A DNA stretch of 39,486 nucleotides from Bacillota bacterium (GTDB lineage: Bacteria > Bacillota > Clostridia > Peptostreptococcales > Anaerovoracaceae): NCBI GenBank assembly GCA_017556505.1, contig JAFYNS010000195.1, positions 1 through 39,486 of the forward strand, given 5' to 3'. The position numbers and the translations under genes were made by a program. Numbering within the stretch: position 1 is the first letter of the stretch; every line of letters starts with the position of its first letter. This document shows positions 8,331 through 16,231 of this stretch, one piece after another. Below the pieces are notes generated by a model. That model saw nothing but the letters and a program-made list of their open reading frames with translations. It did not search any database and was not told the DNA's origin.

Positions 8331-8402
8331 GGCAGGGAACCGATGGTATGGGTATACGGGTCATAATTGACCGCAAATGTGCATATCGGGCAGTTCCCTG
8401 CC
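8331..8402 (+). other. Structured intercistronic RNA element
   Basis: Exact 10-base complementary arms GGCAGGGAAC (8331-8340) and GTTCCCTGCC (8393-8402) enclose 52 bases. These include a second perfect hairpin GGTCA-TAAT-TGACC (8359-8372). No T-run follows, so it is not a plain terminator. It lies between the transporter and dipeptidase genes of one predicted transcript and may set their relative expression through RNA processing, 3'-end protection or attenuation. Confidence 0.6.
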
Positions 8403-8429
8403 CCATTATCTTATTAAGGAAAAGACAAA

Positions 8430-9008
8430 ATGAACGTTGATATTTATTCAAAGGGTAATCTGATTAAGCTTTTTGATCTGGATCAAGATTTTATTATCGA
8501 TTTGAAATATGCAACTCCGGACAACTTCACCGGGGAAAAGATTTACCGTTCTGCAGAATGCTACATGGACCGTCATACTGCAGAAATTTTAATCAAAGCA
8601 AGAGATATCTTTAAGAAAGATAGATACAGAGTGAAAATCTGGGATGCATACCGTCCCATCAGTGCACAGGCAAAATTCTGGGAAGTGATGCCGGATGACA
8701 ATTTTGTGGCAAGACCGCCTGATATGTCCAAAATTAAGGTATTCAGACCGACTCATATGAATGGGCTGTGTGTGGATGTAACCTTAACGGATATGGATGG
8801 CAATGATATTGAAATGCCTACATATTTCGATGATATGTCAGAACGTGCAGCACTTGGCTATGTCGGACATACAGAAGAAGGCAGAAAGAACGGTACTTAT
8901 CTGAAAGATGTGATGGAAAGCGTTGGTTTCCAGGCTTATGAAGGCGAATGGTGGCATTTTTATGATGTAACCACGGAACCGACACCGTTCATGGACTATC
9001 AGATTTAG
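8430..9008 (+). CDS. D-alanyl-D-alanine dipeptidase (VanX/DdpX type)
   Basis: This zinc enzyme cleaves D-Ala-D-Ala or related dipeptides. All VanX active-site positions can be seen. R75 lies in DAYRP (72-76), the zinc ligands H109 and D116 lie in THMNGLCVD with the family spacing of seven, and the general base E173 and third ligand H176 lie in EWWHF with spacing of three. The length of 192 residues is typical. There is no signal peptide, so it is cytosolic. No vanH, vanA or vanRS genes are nearby, so this is more likely a catabolic DdpX/PcgL-like enzyme releasing D-alanine from imported or recycled dipeptide than a vancomycin-resistance function. It lies within the sigma-54 transcription unit, 110 bases after the transporter and 16 before the DUF805 gene. 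Confidence 0.88.
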   Translation: MNVDIYSKGNLIKLFDLDQDFIIDLKYATPDNFTGEKIYRSAECYMDRHTAEILIKARDIFKKDRYRVKIWDAYRPISAQAKFWEVMPDDNFVARPPDMSKIKVFRPTHMNGLCVDVTLTDMDGNDIEMPTYFDDMSERAALGYVGHTEEGRKNGTYLKDVMESVGFQAYEGEWWHFYDVTTEPTPFMDYQI

Positions 9009-9024
9009 AGTAAGGAGAATTAAA

Positions 9025-9369
9025 ATGGATGGAATTCTGGATCCATATATGGAGATACTGAAAAACTGGAAGCAGATGCATGGGACTACAGACCGGCGGA
9101 CATACTGGTCAGCATTGCTTACTGCCCTGGTTATCCTGGCAGTACTGATCTGGTTTGGTGAAAAGATCCCGGGACTGAATATTCTGGTAAAAGGATTTCT
9201 CCTGCTGATGGCAGTACCTTTTTTCACTGCTACCATTCGGCGCCTGCATGATGTGGACAAGTCAGCATGGAATCTTCTGTTTCTGATGATTCCGGTTGTT
9301 GGTTTTTTTGGAATTTTTCTGTTTTTAATCACAGACAGTCATGAAAATTCCCGCTTTTCTGCGGTATAA
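9025..9369 (+). CDS. DUF805 family membrane protein
   Basis: This small protein of 114 residues has three to four membrane segments. The pattern DRRTYW near residues 23-28 and the RRLHDVDKSAWNLLFLMIPVVG stretch (positions about 72-93, with the conserved RRLHD) identify DUF805. The function of the family is unknown. The gene follows the dipeptidase by 16 bases with a TAAGGAG ribosome site and is the last gene before a strong terminator, so it belongs to the sigma-54 operon by position. Confidence 0.82.
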   Translation: MDGILDPYMEILKNWKQMHGTTDRRTYWSALLTALVILAVLIWFGEKIPGLNILVKGFLLLMAVPFFTATIRRLHDVDKSAWNLLFLMIPVVGFFGIFLFLITDSHENSRFSAV

Positions 9370-9396
9370 CATAGACCCCTTTATCGTTATGATATT

Positions 9397-9440
9397 AAAA
9401 ATTGACCGCACAGGCCATATGCCTGTGCGGTCAGTTTTTA
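9397..9440. terminator. Bidirectional terminator
   Basis: Perfect 13-base arms TGACCGCACAGGC / GCCTGTGCGGTCA (9403-9415, 9421-9433) have a 5-base loop, an A-run on the left and a T-run on the right. It can end both the DUF805-side transcript (+) and the sdaAA-side transcript (-), whose stop codon is 19 bases away. Confidence 0.93.
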
Positions 9441-9451
9441 TATTAAGAACA

Positions 9452-10336
9452 TTATTTCATGCAGCTGCTGCAGAGCTGGCAGCCGGTTGGAGTTCCGGCA
9501 CAGCCGCCCAGAGCAGTTTCACGCAGCTCAAACGGCAGGGACAGACCAACCTTGTACATGGCATCTACCATTTCATCGAATGGAATCGGATGCTTTACAC
9601 CGGCCAGTGCCAGCTGGGCACTGGTGAAGGCATTGGATACGCCGATGGCGTTTCTGCTCTGGCAAGGGGATTCTACAAGTCCTGCAATCGGGTCGCAGAC
9701 CAGTCCCAGCAGGTTCGACAGAGCCAGAGATGCAGCCTGCAGACAAACCTGCGGGCTGCCGCCCAGAAGCTGGGCGGCGGCCGATGCCGCCATGGCGGAG
9801 GCGGCGCCCACCTCCGCCTGGCAGCCCGCTTCCGCCCCGGAAACGGATGCATTACGCATGATAATATAGCCAACGGCACTTGCATTTAAAATTCCTTCAT
9901 AAATGGCATCTTCACCGAGACCGTAATCTTCACAGATGGAAAGGATGGTGCCAGGAATCACTCCGGAAGAACCGGCAGTAGGGGCAGCCACAATCAGCCC
10001 CATGGAAGCGTTCACTTCCAGAACAGCCATGGCGTAGGCGATGGCTTTGGAAAGCGTGGTTCCGCAGAGAGCTGGCTGAGCAGATTTTGCTCCGAAAGCA
10101 GACTGCCATACTGCTTTTGACTCACCGCCCAGAAGTCCGCCCATGGATGGTACCGGGTTTTCGATCGGATCGTGAGTAGAGTCCTTCATAATCTGAATGG
10201 AACGGGCCAGCTTTTCATAAACTGCCTCGCGGGTGGTTTCACCCAGAGTCATCTCCCGGTGGAGCATTGCCTGGGAAATGGTCATATTTTCACCGGCACA
10301 GAGGGCCAGCAGAGATTCGCCATTGATAAAATCCAT
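9452..10336 (-). CDS. sdaAA: L-serine dehydratase, iron-sulfur-dependent, alpha subunit
   Basis: This is the catalytic subunit of the [4Fe-4S] serine ammonia-lyase that converts L-serine to pyruvate and ammonia. It has 294 residues, the normal size for the split alpha subunit. Hallmarks are PTAGSSGVIPGTI near residues 129-141, LVCDPIAGLVESPC near 215-228 and the C-terminal cysteine-rich tail CAGTPTGCQLCSSC; cysteines in these regions ligate the cluster. The partner subunit gene lies 14 bases upstream. The stretch around 9760-9840, coding for an Ala-rich helix, is clearly more GC-rich than its surroundings, but the reading frame is intact. The enzyme is oxygen-labile, which fits an anaerobe. 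Confidence 0.93.
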   Translation of the reverse strand: MDFINGESLLALCAGENMTISQAMLHREMTLGETTREAVYEKLARSIQIMKDSTHDPIENPVPSMGGLLGGESKAVWQSAFGAKSAQPALCGTTLSKAIAYAMAVLEVNASMGLIVAAPTAGSSGVIPGTILSICEDYGLGEDAIYEGILNASAVGYIIMRNASVSGAEAGCQAEVGAASAMAASAAAQLLGGSPQVCLQAASLALSNLLGLVCDPIAGLVESPCQSRNAIGVSNAFTSAQLALAGVKHPIPFDEMVDAMYKVGLSLPFELRETALGGCAGTPTGCQLCSSCMK

Positions 10337-10350
10337 AATTCTGTACCTCC

Positions 10351-11019
10351 TTATACCTGAATCACAAGAGTTTTGTGAATGTGTTCGTGACTGTTGATGG
10401 AATCAATGATTTCCGGCGGAATATAGTGGTCTGATTCGATGATGGTGTATGCAGTTTCACCTCTGGCTTCACGATAAAGACGCATGAATGCGATATTGAC
10501 CTGACGTTCAGCCAGGCAGCTTGCAATGTGTGCTACCACACCAGGCTTGTCAGACTGCTTTACGATAAGAGTGCTGTATTCACCGGTAAAGTCTACATCA
10601 ATACTGTTGATTTTTACGATTTTCATACGGCCGCCGCCCACGGAGACTCCGCGGACAAACTGGGTACGGCCTTTGCCATTATGCATGACAATATCCGCGG
10701 TGTTGGGATGAAGACCTGAGGTAGTGTGGTCTTCCGTAAAGCTGAATTCTAAACCCTGCTGTTCCGCAATGGAAAAGGCATCACGGATCCGCACGTCGTC
10801 AGGAGCAAAGCCCAGAATACCGCCAAGCAAAGCACGGTCGGTACCGTGGCCGCGGTAGGTTTTGGCGAAGGAACCGTACAGGGTGAATTCCACCTTGACG
10901 ATTTCTTCCTGGAACAGTTTCCGTGCCATCAGGGCGATGGAGACAGCCCCAGCAGTGTGGGAACTGGATGGACCAATCATATTTGGACCAATTACATCAA
11001 AAATACTGGTATAGTTCAT
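10351..11019 (-). CDS. sdaAB: L-serine dehydratase, iron-sulfur-dependent, beta subunit
   Basis: The protein of 222 residues begins SIFDVIGPNMIGPSSSHTAG, the canonical start of the SdaB-like substrate/allosteric domain with its SSSHT motif. It ends with an ACT regulatory domain (about residues 147-222) in which KPGVVAHIASCLAERQVNI is the expected strand-helix. It pairs with the alpha subunit downstream. The ribosome site AAGGAG sits before ATG 11019, and the transporter gene upstream ends 27 bases before it, so the gene is probably read from the long histidine-operon transcript or from an internal promoter. Confidence 0.93.
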   Translation of the reverse strand: MNYTSIFDVIGPNMIGPSSSHTAGAVSIALMARKLFQEEIVKVEFTLYGSFAKTYRGHGTDRALLGGILGFAPDDVRIRDAFSIAEQQGLEFSFTEDHTTSGLHPNTADIVMHNGKGRTQFVRGVSVGGGRMKIVKINSIDVDFTGEYSTLIVKQSDKPGVVAHIASCLAERQVNIAFMRLYREARGETAYTIIESDHYIPPEIIDSINSHEHIHKTLVIQV

Positions 11020-11046
11020 GCTAATCTCCTTTTAAATACAAAATAT

Positions 11047-11967
11047 CTACATTCCATACAGAAATACCAGAAGCGGCATGGTAATGATACAGGAAAGAAG
11101 TGTAAGGGATCCGACGGCACTGGCGTACGATGCCTCATCATCGTAGAGCGATGCAAACTGTGCCACCATATTAGCAGTTGGAGCTCCGGCTGCCAACAGA
11201 GAAATCAGGAGAATCTGCTTTCCATTTTCAACGAGACCGGTCATACCGGTCGCCTTGATTACAATCAGAATAATGGCTGGACAGACAAGCATACGGATTG
11301 CCATAACCAGGTAAATCTTTGGACTGCAGAGCAGCTGGCGAAGGGAAATCTTTGCCATGAGCATGCCGATGCTGAACATGGAAAGCGGTCCGATCATTCC
11401 TCCGACTTCTGCGACGGGGGCACCCACCAGATCAGGCAGGCGGATACCTGCAAACATCATGGCGAGCCCGGCAAAGACGGCTATCACATTCACATTGGTC
11501 AGAACTTTTTTAATCTGGAATCCTTCACCGGAGAAAGTATTAATCAGGTGACTCCAGAAAAGGAAGGTCTGTATGGTGAAATATCCTGCAGTATAAATAA
11601 GCCATTCCGGTCCCAGAATCGAAGTTACAATTGGGAACAGAAGATTCACCGAGTTGGAGTAAATAGAGGACGCATATTCTACTTTCGACAGGCGGAATAT
11701 TTTTTTCGCACCGGTACATACAGAGATGATAATTATTTGAAAAAGGAGTCCGGCAGCCAGGGATAGCAGAAGACCGCGGCCCAGTTCCGGCGTATATTCC
11801 GTCTGGAAGCAGTTTATAATTGCACAGGGGCCGAAAATATAAAGTACAATTTTGGAAATGATAGATACATCGTCTGTTTTCAGAATCTTTACTTTTACGG
11901 CCAGAATGCCCATGAACATAATCAGAAAAAGCTGAAATATTTTTTTCATTAAAAGAATGCTGATCAC
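11047..11967 (-). CDS. AEC-family (auxin efflux carrier-like) transporter
   Basis: This integral membrane protein of 306 residues has about ten hydrophobic segments in two halves, with the family pattern IVLYIFGPCAIINCF near residues 40-55 and SVNLLFPIVTSILGPEWL near 106-123. AEC carriers export or import small organic acids and amino-acid-like anions; the substrate is not readable. It starts at GTG 11967 with AGAGG seven bases upstream, and its GTGA overlaps the TGA stop of the histidinol-phosphatase gene. This tight coupling joins it to the histidine operon. Because serine dehydratase follows, transport of serine or of a related acid is a reasonable guess. Confidence 0.8.
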   Translation of the reverse strand: MISILLMKKIFQLFLIMFMGILAVKVKILKTDDVSIISKIVLYIFGPCAIINCFQTEYTPELGRGLLLSLAAGLLFQIIIISVCTGAKKIFRLSKVEYASSIYSNSVNLLFPIVTSILGPEWLIYTAGYFTIQTFLFWSHLINTFSGEGFQIKKVLTNVNVIAVFAGLAMMFAGIRLPDLVGAPVAEVGGMIGPLSMFSIGMLMAKISLRQLLCSPKIYLVMAIRMLVCPAIILIVIKATGMTGLVENGKQILLISLLAAGAPTANMVAQFASLYDDEASYASAVGSLTLLSCIITMPLLVFLYGM

Positions 11968-12845
11968 AGTTTCACCTCTTGTATTGTCTTATTGGGAATT
12001 GGGCAGTGCAATGTTTTAAAACCTGCCTCCCGTGCCAGCTCTGCGGCCTGATCAAAGGCCCAGTCCAGTTTTCCTGCCTCGTGGCAGTCGCTGTTGATCA
12101 TAATACGGCCGCCTGCTTCATGAATCATGCACAGCAGCGGCAGGGAAGGGTATGGAGTACTGCGGTAGTTCTTTGCCATGGCACCGGTGTTGATTTCGAA
12201 AATTTTACCGGCGGAAGCTAATGCTTTTATGGCATGGCGGGCTGCCTCCAGGTAACGGGGATGTTCCGTATCAAACAAGGGCTTCTTTCCCTTCGCAGAA
12301 CGAAGCTCTTCGAATTTCGTCAGCAAATCCAGATGGCCGACAATCTGCACATCCGGGTCATCTGAGAAGGAAGCCAGTGTTTCATAGTAGTCTTCTGCCA
12401 GAGCAAGGCTGTCACCGTTATAGAGGTTTCTGACAGCCCATTCCATGGCTTCCTCAGTCCAGTCCACGTAGATATAGCAGCCTCCGTCGGCTGGAATAAT
12501 GCCTCCGGGGTATTTTTCCGGCAGGGATTCACACGGTTTGAAGAAGGCGTGAACCGAGCCGATGGCATAGTCAAAGTTTGCTGCAGAATCATCACCGTAA
12601 CGGTCCTGTTCGATGCCGCAGAGAATCTGAATCCTGTCCTTATATTTTTCTGCCAGCTGGCGGATTTCCGTATAGTACATTTCCGTCTGCTCCCGGCTCA
12701 TGCAGTAACCTTCGTCAAAGGATGTATAGCAGTGTCCGGAAAATCCGAGCACATCAAAACCCGCCGAAATCGCGTCCAGGACCATTTTTTCCGGCGAGTT
12801 TTTTCCGTCGCAGTATGAAGTATGGGTGTGAAGATTCACTTTCAT
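11964..12845 (-). CDS. hisK: Histidinol-phosphatase, PHP family
   Basis: This enzyme dephosphorylates L-histidinol phosphate, the penultimate intermediate of histidine synthesis. The protein of 293 residues carries PHP metal-binding motifs: HTHTSYCDG (6-14), GFSGHC (34-39), the CGIEQD strand near 96, AIGSVHAFF near 114-122, QIVGHLDLL near 187 and INSDCHEAG near 253-261. This is the HisJ/HisK (PHP) type, not the HAD-type phosphatase fused to HisB in enterobacteria, which agrees with the monofunctional HisB here. It starts 2 bases after the hisIE stop and overlaps the AEC transporter gene by 4. Confidence 0.9.
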   Translation of the reverse strand: MKVNLHTHTSYCDGKNSPEKMVLDAISAGFDVLGFSGHCYTSFDEGYCMSREQTEMYYTEIRQLAEKYKDRIQILCGIEQDRYGDDSAANFDYAIGSVHAFFKPCESLPEKYPGGIIPADGGCYIYVDWTEEAMEWAVRNLYNGDSLALAEDYYETLASFSDDPDVQIVGHLDLLTKFEELRSAKGKKPLFDTEHPRYLEAARHAIKALASAGKIFEINTGAMAKNYRSTPYPSLPLLCMIHEAGGRIMINSDCHEAGKLDWAFDQAAELAREAGFKTLHCPIPNKTIQEVKL

Positions 12846-12847
12846 GT

Positions 12848-13498
12848 TTACTTCGTCATTTTCTCCTGTTTCACTTTGTGGTCGATGACGTGACGGGAGG
12901 CCAGTTCTTTCTGGATGTCTTCCAAACTGATACCCATTTCAATCATCATTACCATTACATGATACACCAAGTCTGCGATTTCGTAAATGGTTTCTTTTTT
13001 ATCGCCGGCTTTGGCTGCGATAATGACTTCTGTAGACTCTTCACCAATTTTTTTCAGGATTTTATCGATACCTTTTTCAAAAAGGTAAGTTGTGTAGGAA
13101 CCTTCTTTTTTCTCGGTTTTGCGGCCTTCTATGAGCTCCATGAGACCTTCCGGACTGAATCCCACGTTTTCCGGATTCAGATAAACCAGGTCGTTGAAGC
13201 AGGAATCCGTACCCAGGTGGCAGGCAGGTCCTTCTTTCAGAACGCTGACTACCAGAGCGTCACGGTCACAGTCGGCTTCAATGCTGCAGATGTGCTGGTA
13301 ATTGCCGGAGGTATCGCCCTTGAGCCACAGCTCCTGGCGGGATCGGCTCCAGAAGCAGGTGAGGCCTTTTTCCATGGATATTTTCAGGCTTTCTTCGTTC
13401 ATATATGCCAGAGTCAGCACTTTTTTCGTTTCTGCATCCTGTACAATGGCAGGAATCAATCCTTTTTCGTCAAATTTCAACTGGTTTATGGTAACCAT
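12848..13498 (-). CDS. hisIE: Bifunctional phosphoribosyl-AMP cyclohydrolase / phosphoribosyl-ATP pyrophosphatase
   Basis: This catalyses steps 2 and 3 of histidine synthesis. The HisI domain (about residues 1-115) shows [18 protein letters not shown] and the zinc cysteines in DCDRDA and [12 protein letters not shown]. The HisE domain (about 125-210) shows the MazG-like [11 protein letters not shown] and [13 protein letters not shown] helices. I chose ATG 13498 because GGAG is correctly placed before it; an ATG 39 bases upstream would overlap hisF and lacks such a site. This fused form is common in Firmicutes. Confidence 0.93.
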   Translation of the reverse strand: MVTINQLKFDEKGLIPAIVQDAETKKVLTLAYMNEESLKISMEKGLTCFWSRSRQELWLKGDTSGNYQHICSIEADCDRDALVVSVLKEGPACHLGTDSCFNDLVYLNPENVGFSPEGLMELIEGRKTEKKEGSYTTYLFEKGIDKILKKIGEESTEVIIAAKAGDKKETIYEIADLVYHVMVMMIEMGISLEDIQKELASRHVIDHKVKQEKMTK

Positions 13499-13515
13499 TT
13501 TGTTCTCCTTTATCT

Positions 13516-14271
13516 TTATCTCACGTTGATACTGCATTTTTTCAGTTCCGCTTTCAAATCAGGAATCGTAACTTCTCCGAAGTGGAAGATAGAGGCTGCC
13601 AGGCCTGCATCCACCTTTGGAATCCGCGTAAACAGGTCCACGAAGTGCTGTATATTGCCTGCACCGCCGGATGCAATCACCGGCACAGTGCTGAATTCAC
13701 AGACGGCTTCCAGCATTTCAAGGTCAAAACCGCCTTTTACACCGTCTGTATCGATGCTGTTCAGTACGATTTCACCGGCACCGTTGGCGATGCCTTTCTT
13801 AATCCATTCCAGAGCATCAATACCTGTGTTTTCTCTGCCACCCCTGGCGAAGACACAGAATCTGCCGTCCACGCGCTTGGCATCTACAGAGAGAACCACA
13901 CACTGGTCGCCGTATTTCTTTGCAGCTTCCAGGATCAGGCCCGGGTTGCGGAGAGCGCCGGAATTGACACTGACCTTATCTGCACCGCATTTCAGAACAC
14001 GGTCGAAGTCTTCTACCGTATTAATTCCGCCGCCGACAGTCAGCGGGATGAAGATGGTACGGGCAACTTCCGTCAGAATGTCGGTAAAGAGAGCGCGGCC
14101 TTCTGCAGATGCAGTAATGTCGTAAAACACCAACTCATCAGCACCGTTGTCGGAATAATATTTTGCCAGGCTGACCGGTGAGGATACGTCGGACAGGTTC
14201 AGAAAGTTGACTCCCTTCACCACACGGCCGTCCTTCACGTCCAGACAGGGAATAATTCGCTTGGTAATCAT
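13516..14271 (-). CDS. hisF: Imidazole glycerol phosphate synthase, cyclase subunit
   Basis: HisF is the TIM-barrel half of IGP synthase; it uses ammonia delivered by HisH to close the imidazole ring and release AICAR. The protein of 251 residues begins with [19 protein letters not shown], holding the catalytic Asp11-type residue, and has the phosphate-binding [11 protein letters not shown] and ASGGAGN loops near residues 80 and 202. Its ATG overlaps the hisA stop (ATGA), which suggests translational coupling with the paralogous isomerase. Confidence 0.95.
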   Translation of the reverse strand: MITKRIIPCLDVKDGRVVKGVNFLNLSDVSSPVSLAKYYSDNGADELVFYDITASAEGRALFTDILTEVARTIFIPLTVGGGINTVEDFDRVLKCGADKVSVNSGALRNPGLILEAAKKYGDQCVVLSVDAKRVDGRFCVFARGGRENTGIDALEWIKKGIANGAGEIVLNSIDTDGVKGGFDLEMLEAVCEFSTVPVIASGGAGNIQHFVDLFTRIPKVDAGLAASIFHFGEVTIPDLKAELKKCSINVR

Positions 14272-14999
14272 TTCTTTTCGGCTCCTTTCACAATCTTTGC
14301 CGCTTCGGCCAGATCTATGGCACCGGTATACAGGGCTTTGCCAAGGATGGCTCCATATAGATTCATATCAGCCAGTGCTCTTACATCATCCAGGGCGGAA
14401 ACGCCGCCGGAAGCCATGATGTCCAGTTGAAACTGACCGGATAAGCCTGCGTAAAGCTGCCGGTTAGTACCCTTCATGGCTCCGTCGCGGGAAATGTCGG
14501 TACAGATGATGGTTTTCACACCGATATCTTCCATCTTTCGGCAAAATTCGCCGCACGTCACATCGGTCGTTTCTGTCCAGCCTTTGATGGCGACCAGGCC
14601 GCCGCGAATGTCCACACCTACAGCGATGGCATCCCGGCCAAATTCCCTGATTGCTGCTTCCACAAAGCCCGGTTCCGTGATGGCTGCCGTACCCAGAATG
14701 AGCCGGTCCACACCAATATTGCGGTAAGTTTCAATGGTCTGAAGGGAACGGATGCCGCCGCCAAGTTCTGTATACAGATTTGTTTCACTGACGATTCTGC
14801 GGATGGTTTCCAGATTCGGGGTGGTTCCCAGTTTGGCGCCTTCCAGATCTACCAGATGGAGATTTTCCGCACCTTTTGCTTCAAACTGGGCTGCAAATTC
14901 AGCAGGATTGTCGCTGTAGACAGTCATCTGGTCATAATCACCCTTTAGAAGACGGACCGCACAGCCCTTATATAAATCAATTGCAGGAAATAGTTTCAT
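14268..14999 (-). CDS. hisA: ProFAR isomerase (HisA)
   Basis: HisA isomerises ProFAR to PRFAR, step 4 of the pathway, on a TIM barrel. The protein of 243 residues begins with LFPAIDLYKGCAVRLLKGD, containing the catalytic Asp8-type residue, and has ELGGGIRSLQTIE near 76-88 and the second catalytic Asp in ICTDISRDGAMKG near 165-177. The ribosome site AGGAGG precedes ATG 14999; hisH ends 25 bases before it. Confidence 0.94.
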   Translation of the reverse strand: MKLFPAIDLYKGCAVRLLKGDYDQMTVYSDNPAEFAAQFEAKGAENLHLVDLEGAKLGTTPNLETIRRIVSETNLYTELGGGIRSLQTIETYRNIGVDRLILGTAAITEPGFVEAAIREFGRDAIAVGVDIRGGLVAIKGWTETTDVTCGEFCRKMEDIGVKTIICTDISRDGAMKGTNRQLYAGLSGQFQLDIMASGGVSALDDVRALADMNLYGAILGKALYTGAIDLAEAAKIVKGAEKK

Positions 15000-15024
15000 G
15001 TTTCAGGTTCCTCCTTACAGCCAC

Positions 15025-15642
15025 TTACAGTTCACAGAAGGCCTTCAGAATGGAAAGACCAACCTTACCGCTTTTTTCCGGGTGGAACTGGCAGCCGTAA
15101 ACATTGTCTTTCTGCACTGCTGCGGTGAGTAGGGCACCGTATTCCGTATCGGCGATGACGGACTCCTTACAGTCTGCCGCGTAGAAGGAGTGGACGAAGT
15201 AGACACAGTCGCCGTTTTCAATATACTTGAAAATTGGGCTTGTTTCACGGTTTTTCGGAAAAATCAGACCATTCCAGCCGATGTGCGGAATCTTATACGT
15301 TTCCGGAATCACACCTTTCATGGATACCACACGGCCGGGAATCAGACCAAGACCCTCATGAATACCATACTCCTCACCAGTATCAAACAATAGCTGCATA
15401 CCCAGGCATATCCCCATCAGCGGCTTGCCGCTGCGGGCCTCGCCGATAACCACCTGATCCAGTCCGTTTTCACGGAGCCTGGCAGCTGCATCACCGAATG
15501 CACCAACACCCGGCAATATTATTTTGTCTGCAGCACGGATTTCTTCCGGATTACCTGTGACGAGTGCTTCTGCTCCAATGGCATCCAGGGAGCTTCGCAG
15601 GGAAAAGAGATTCCCTACACCGTAATCAATAATTGCAATCAT
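15025..15642 (-). CDS. hisH: Imidazole glycerol phosphate synthase, glutamine amidotransferase subunit
   Basis: HisH hydrolyses glutamine and channels ammonia to HisF. Class I amidotransferase motifs are clear: MIAIIDYGVGNLFS at the start, the nucleophile in MGICLGMQLLFDTGEE near residues 76-91, and the His-Glu pair in FHPEKSG near the C-terminus. I chose ATG 15642 because AAGGAG lies nine bases upstream and the protein then begins at the conserved IAIIDYG strand; a 17-residue upstream extension would run into hisB. It follows the hisB stop by one base. Confidence 0.94.
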   Translation of the reverse strand: MIAIIDYGVGNLFSLRSSLDAIGAEALVTGNPEEIRAADKIILPGVGAFGDAAARLRENGLDQVVIGEARSGKPLMGICLGMQLLFDTGEEYGIHEGLGLIPGRVVSMKGVIPETYKIPHIGWNGLIFPKNRETSPIFKYIENGDCVYFVHSFYAADCKESVIADTEYGALLTAAVQKDNVYGCQFHPEKSGKVGLSILKAFCEL

Positions 15643-15643
15643 G

Positions 15644-16231
15644 TTACAGAACTCCTTTCGTTGATGGAATCTGACCGCCCAGGGAAGGGTCAATTGCTGC
15701 AGCCTGCTTCATAACACGGCCGAAGGCTTTGAAGGCGCCTTCGATGATGTGGTGGGAGTTCGTTCCTGCAAGCTGCTGGAGGTGAAGGGTCACTCCGGCT
15801 TTGCGGGTGAAGGCCAGGAAAAATTCTTCGACCAGTTCTGTATCGAAGGTTCCAACCTTTTCTGTCGGAATCTGAAGACCGTATCCGAGATAACTTCTGC
15901 CGGAAATATCTGCAGCGCATAAAATCAGGGACTCATCCATTGGCAGAATGATATTGCCGTAACGGTGAATGCCGGCCATATTGCCCAAAGCTTCTGCAAA
16001 AGTACTTCCCAGGCAGATGCCGATGTCCTCCACACTGTGGTGGTCGTCCACATTGGTGTCACCCTGACAGGTTACGTCCAGGTCGAAGCTGCCGTGACGC
16101 GCAAAGAGGGTCAGCATATGGTCCAGAAAACCCACGCCGGTATCAATATTACTGATGCCGCTGCCGTCCAGATTCAGAGAGAGGGTAATACTTGTTTCCA
16201 TGGTATTTCTTATTATTTCGGCCGTTCTCAT
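15644..16231 (-). CDS. hisB: Imidazoleglycerol-phosphate dehydratase
   Basis: This manganese enzyme dehydrates IGP to imidazole acetol phosphate. The protein of 195 residues is monofunctional and shows GVGFLDHMLTLFARHG near residues 32-47, the metal-binding DDHHSVEDIGICLG near 63-76, and the second half motif NSHHIIEGAFKAFGR near 160-174. It overlaps hisC by 4 bases (ATGA) and ends one base before hisH. Confidence 0.95.
   Translation of the reverse strand: MRTAEIIRNTMETSITLSLNLDGSGISNIDTGVGFLDHMLTLFARHGSFDLDVTCQGDTNVDDHHSVEDIGICLGSTFAEALGNMAGIHRYGNIILPMDESLILCAADISGRSYLGYGLQIPTEKVGTFDTELVEEFFLAFTRKAGVTLHLQQLAGTNSHHIIEGAFKAFGRVMKQAAAIDPSLGGQIPSTKGVL

Noticed and set aside
8430..9008. VanX-like gene as part of a vancomycin-resistance cluster
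   Set aside because: No vanH, vanA/B ligase or vanRS two-component genes are nearby; the context is a sigma-54 catabolic module.
12578..14125. 515-codon open frame on the plus strand
   Set aside because: It lies antisense to hisIE and hisF, which are certain, has no ribosome site and no recognisable domain.
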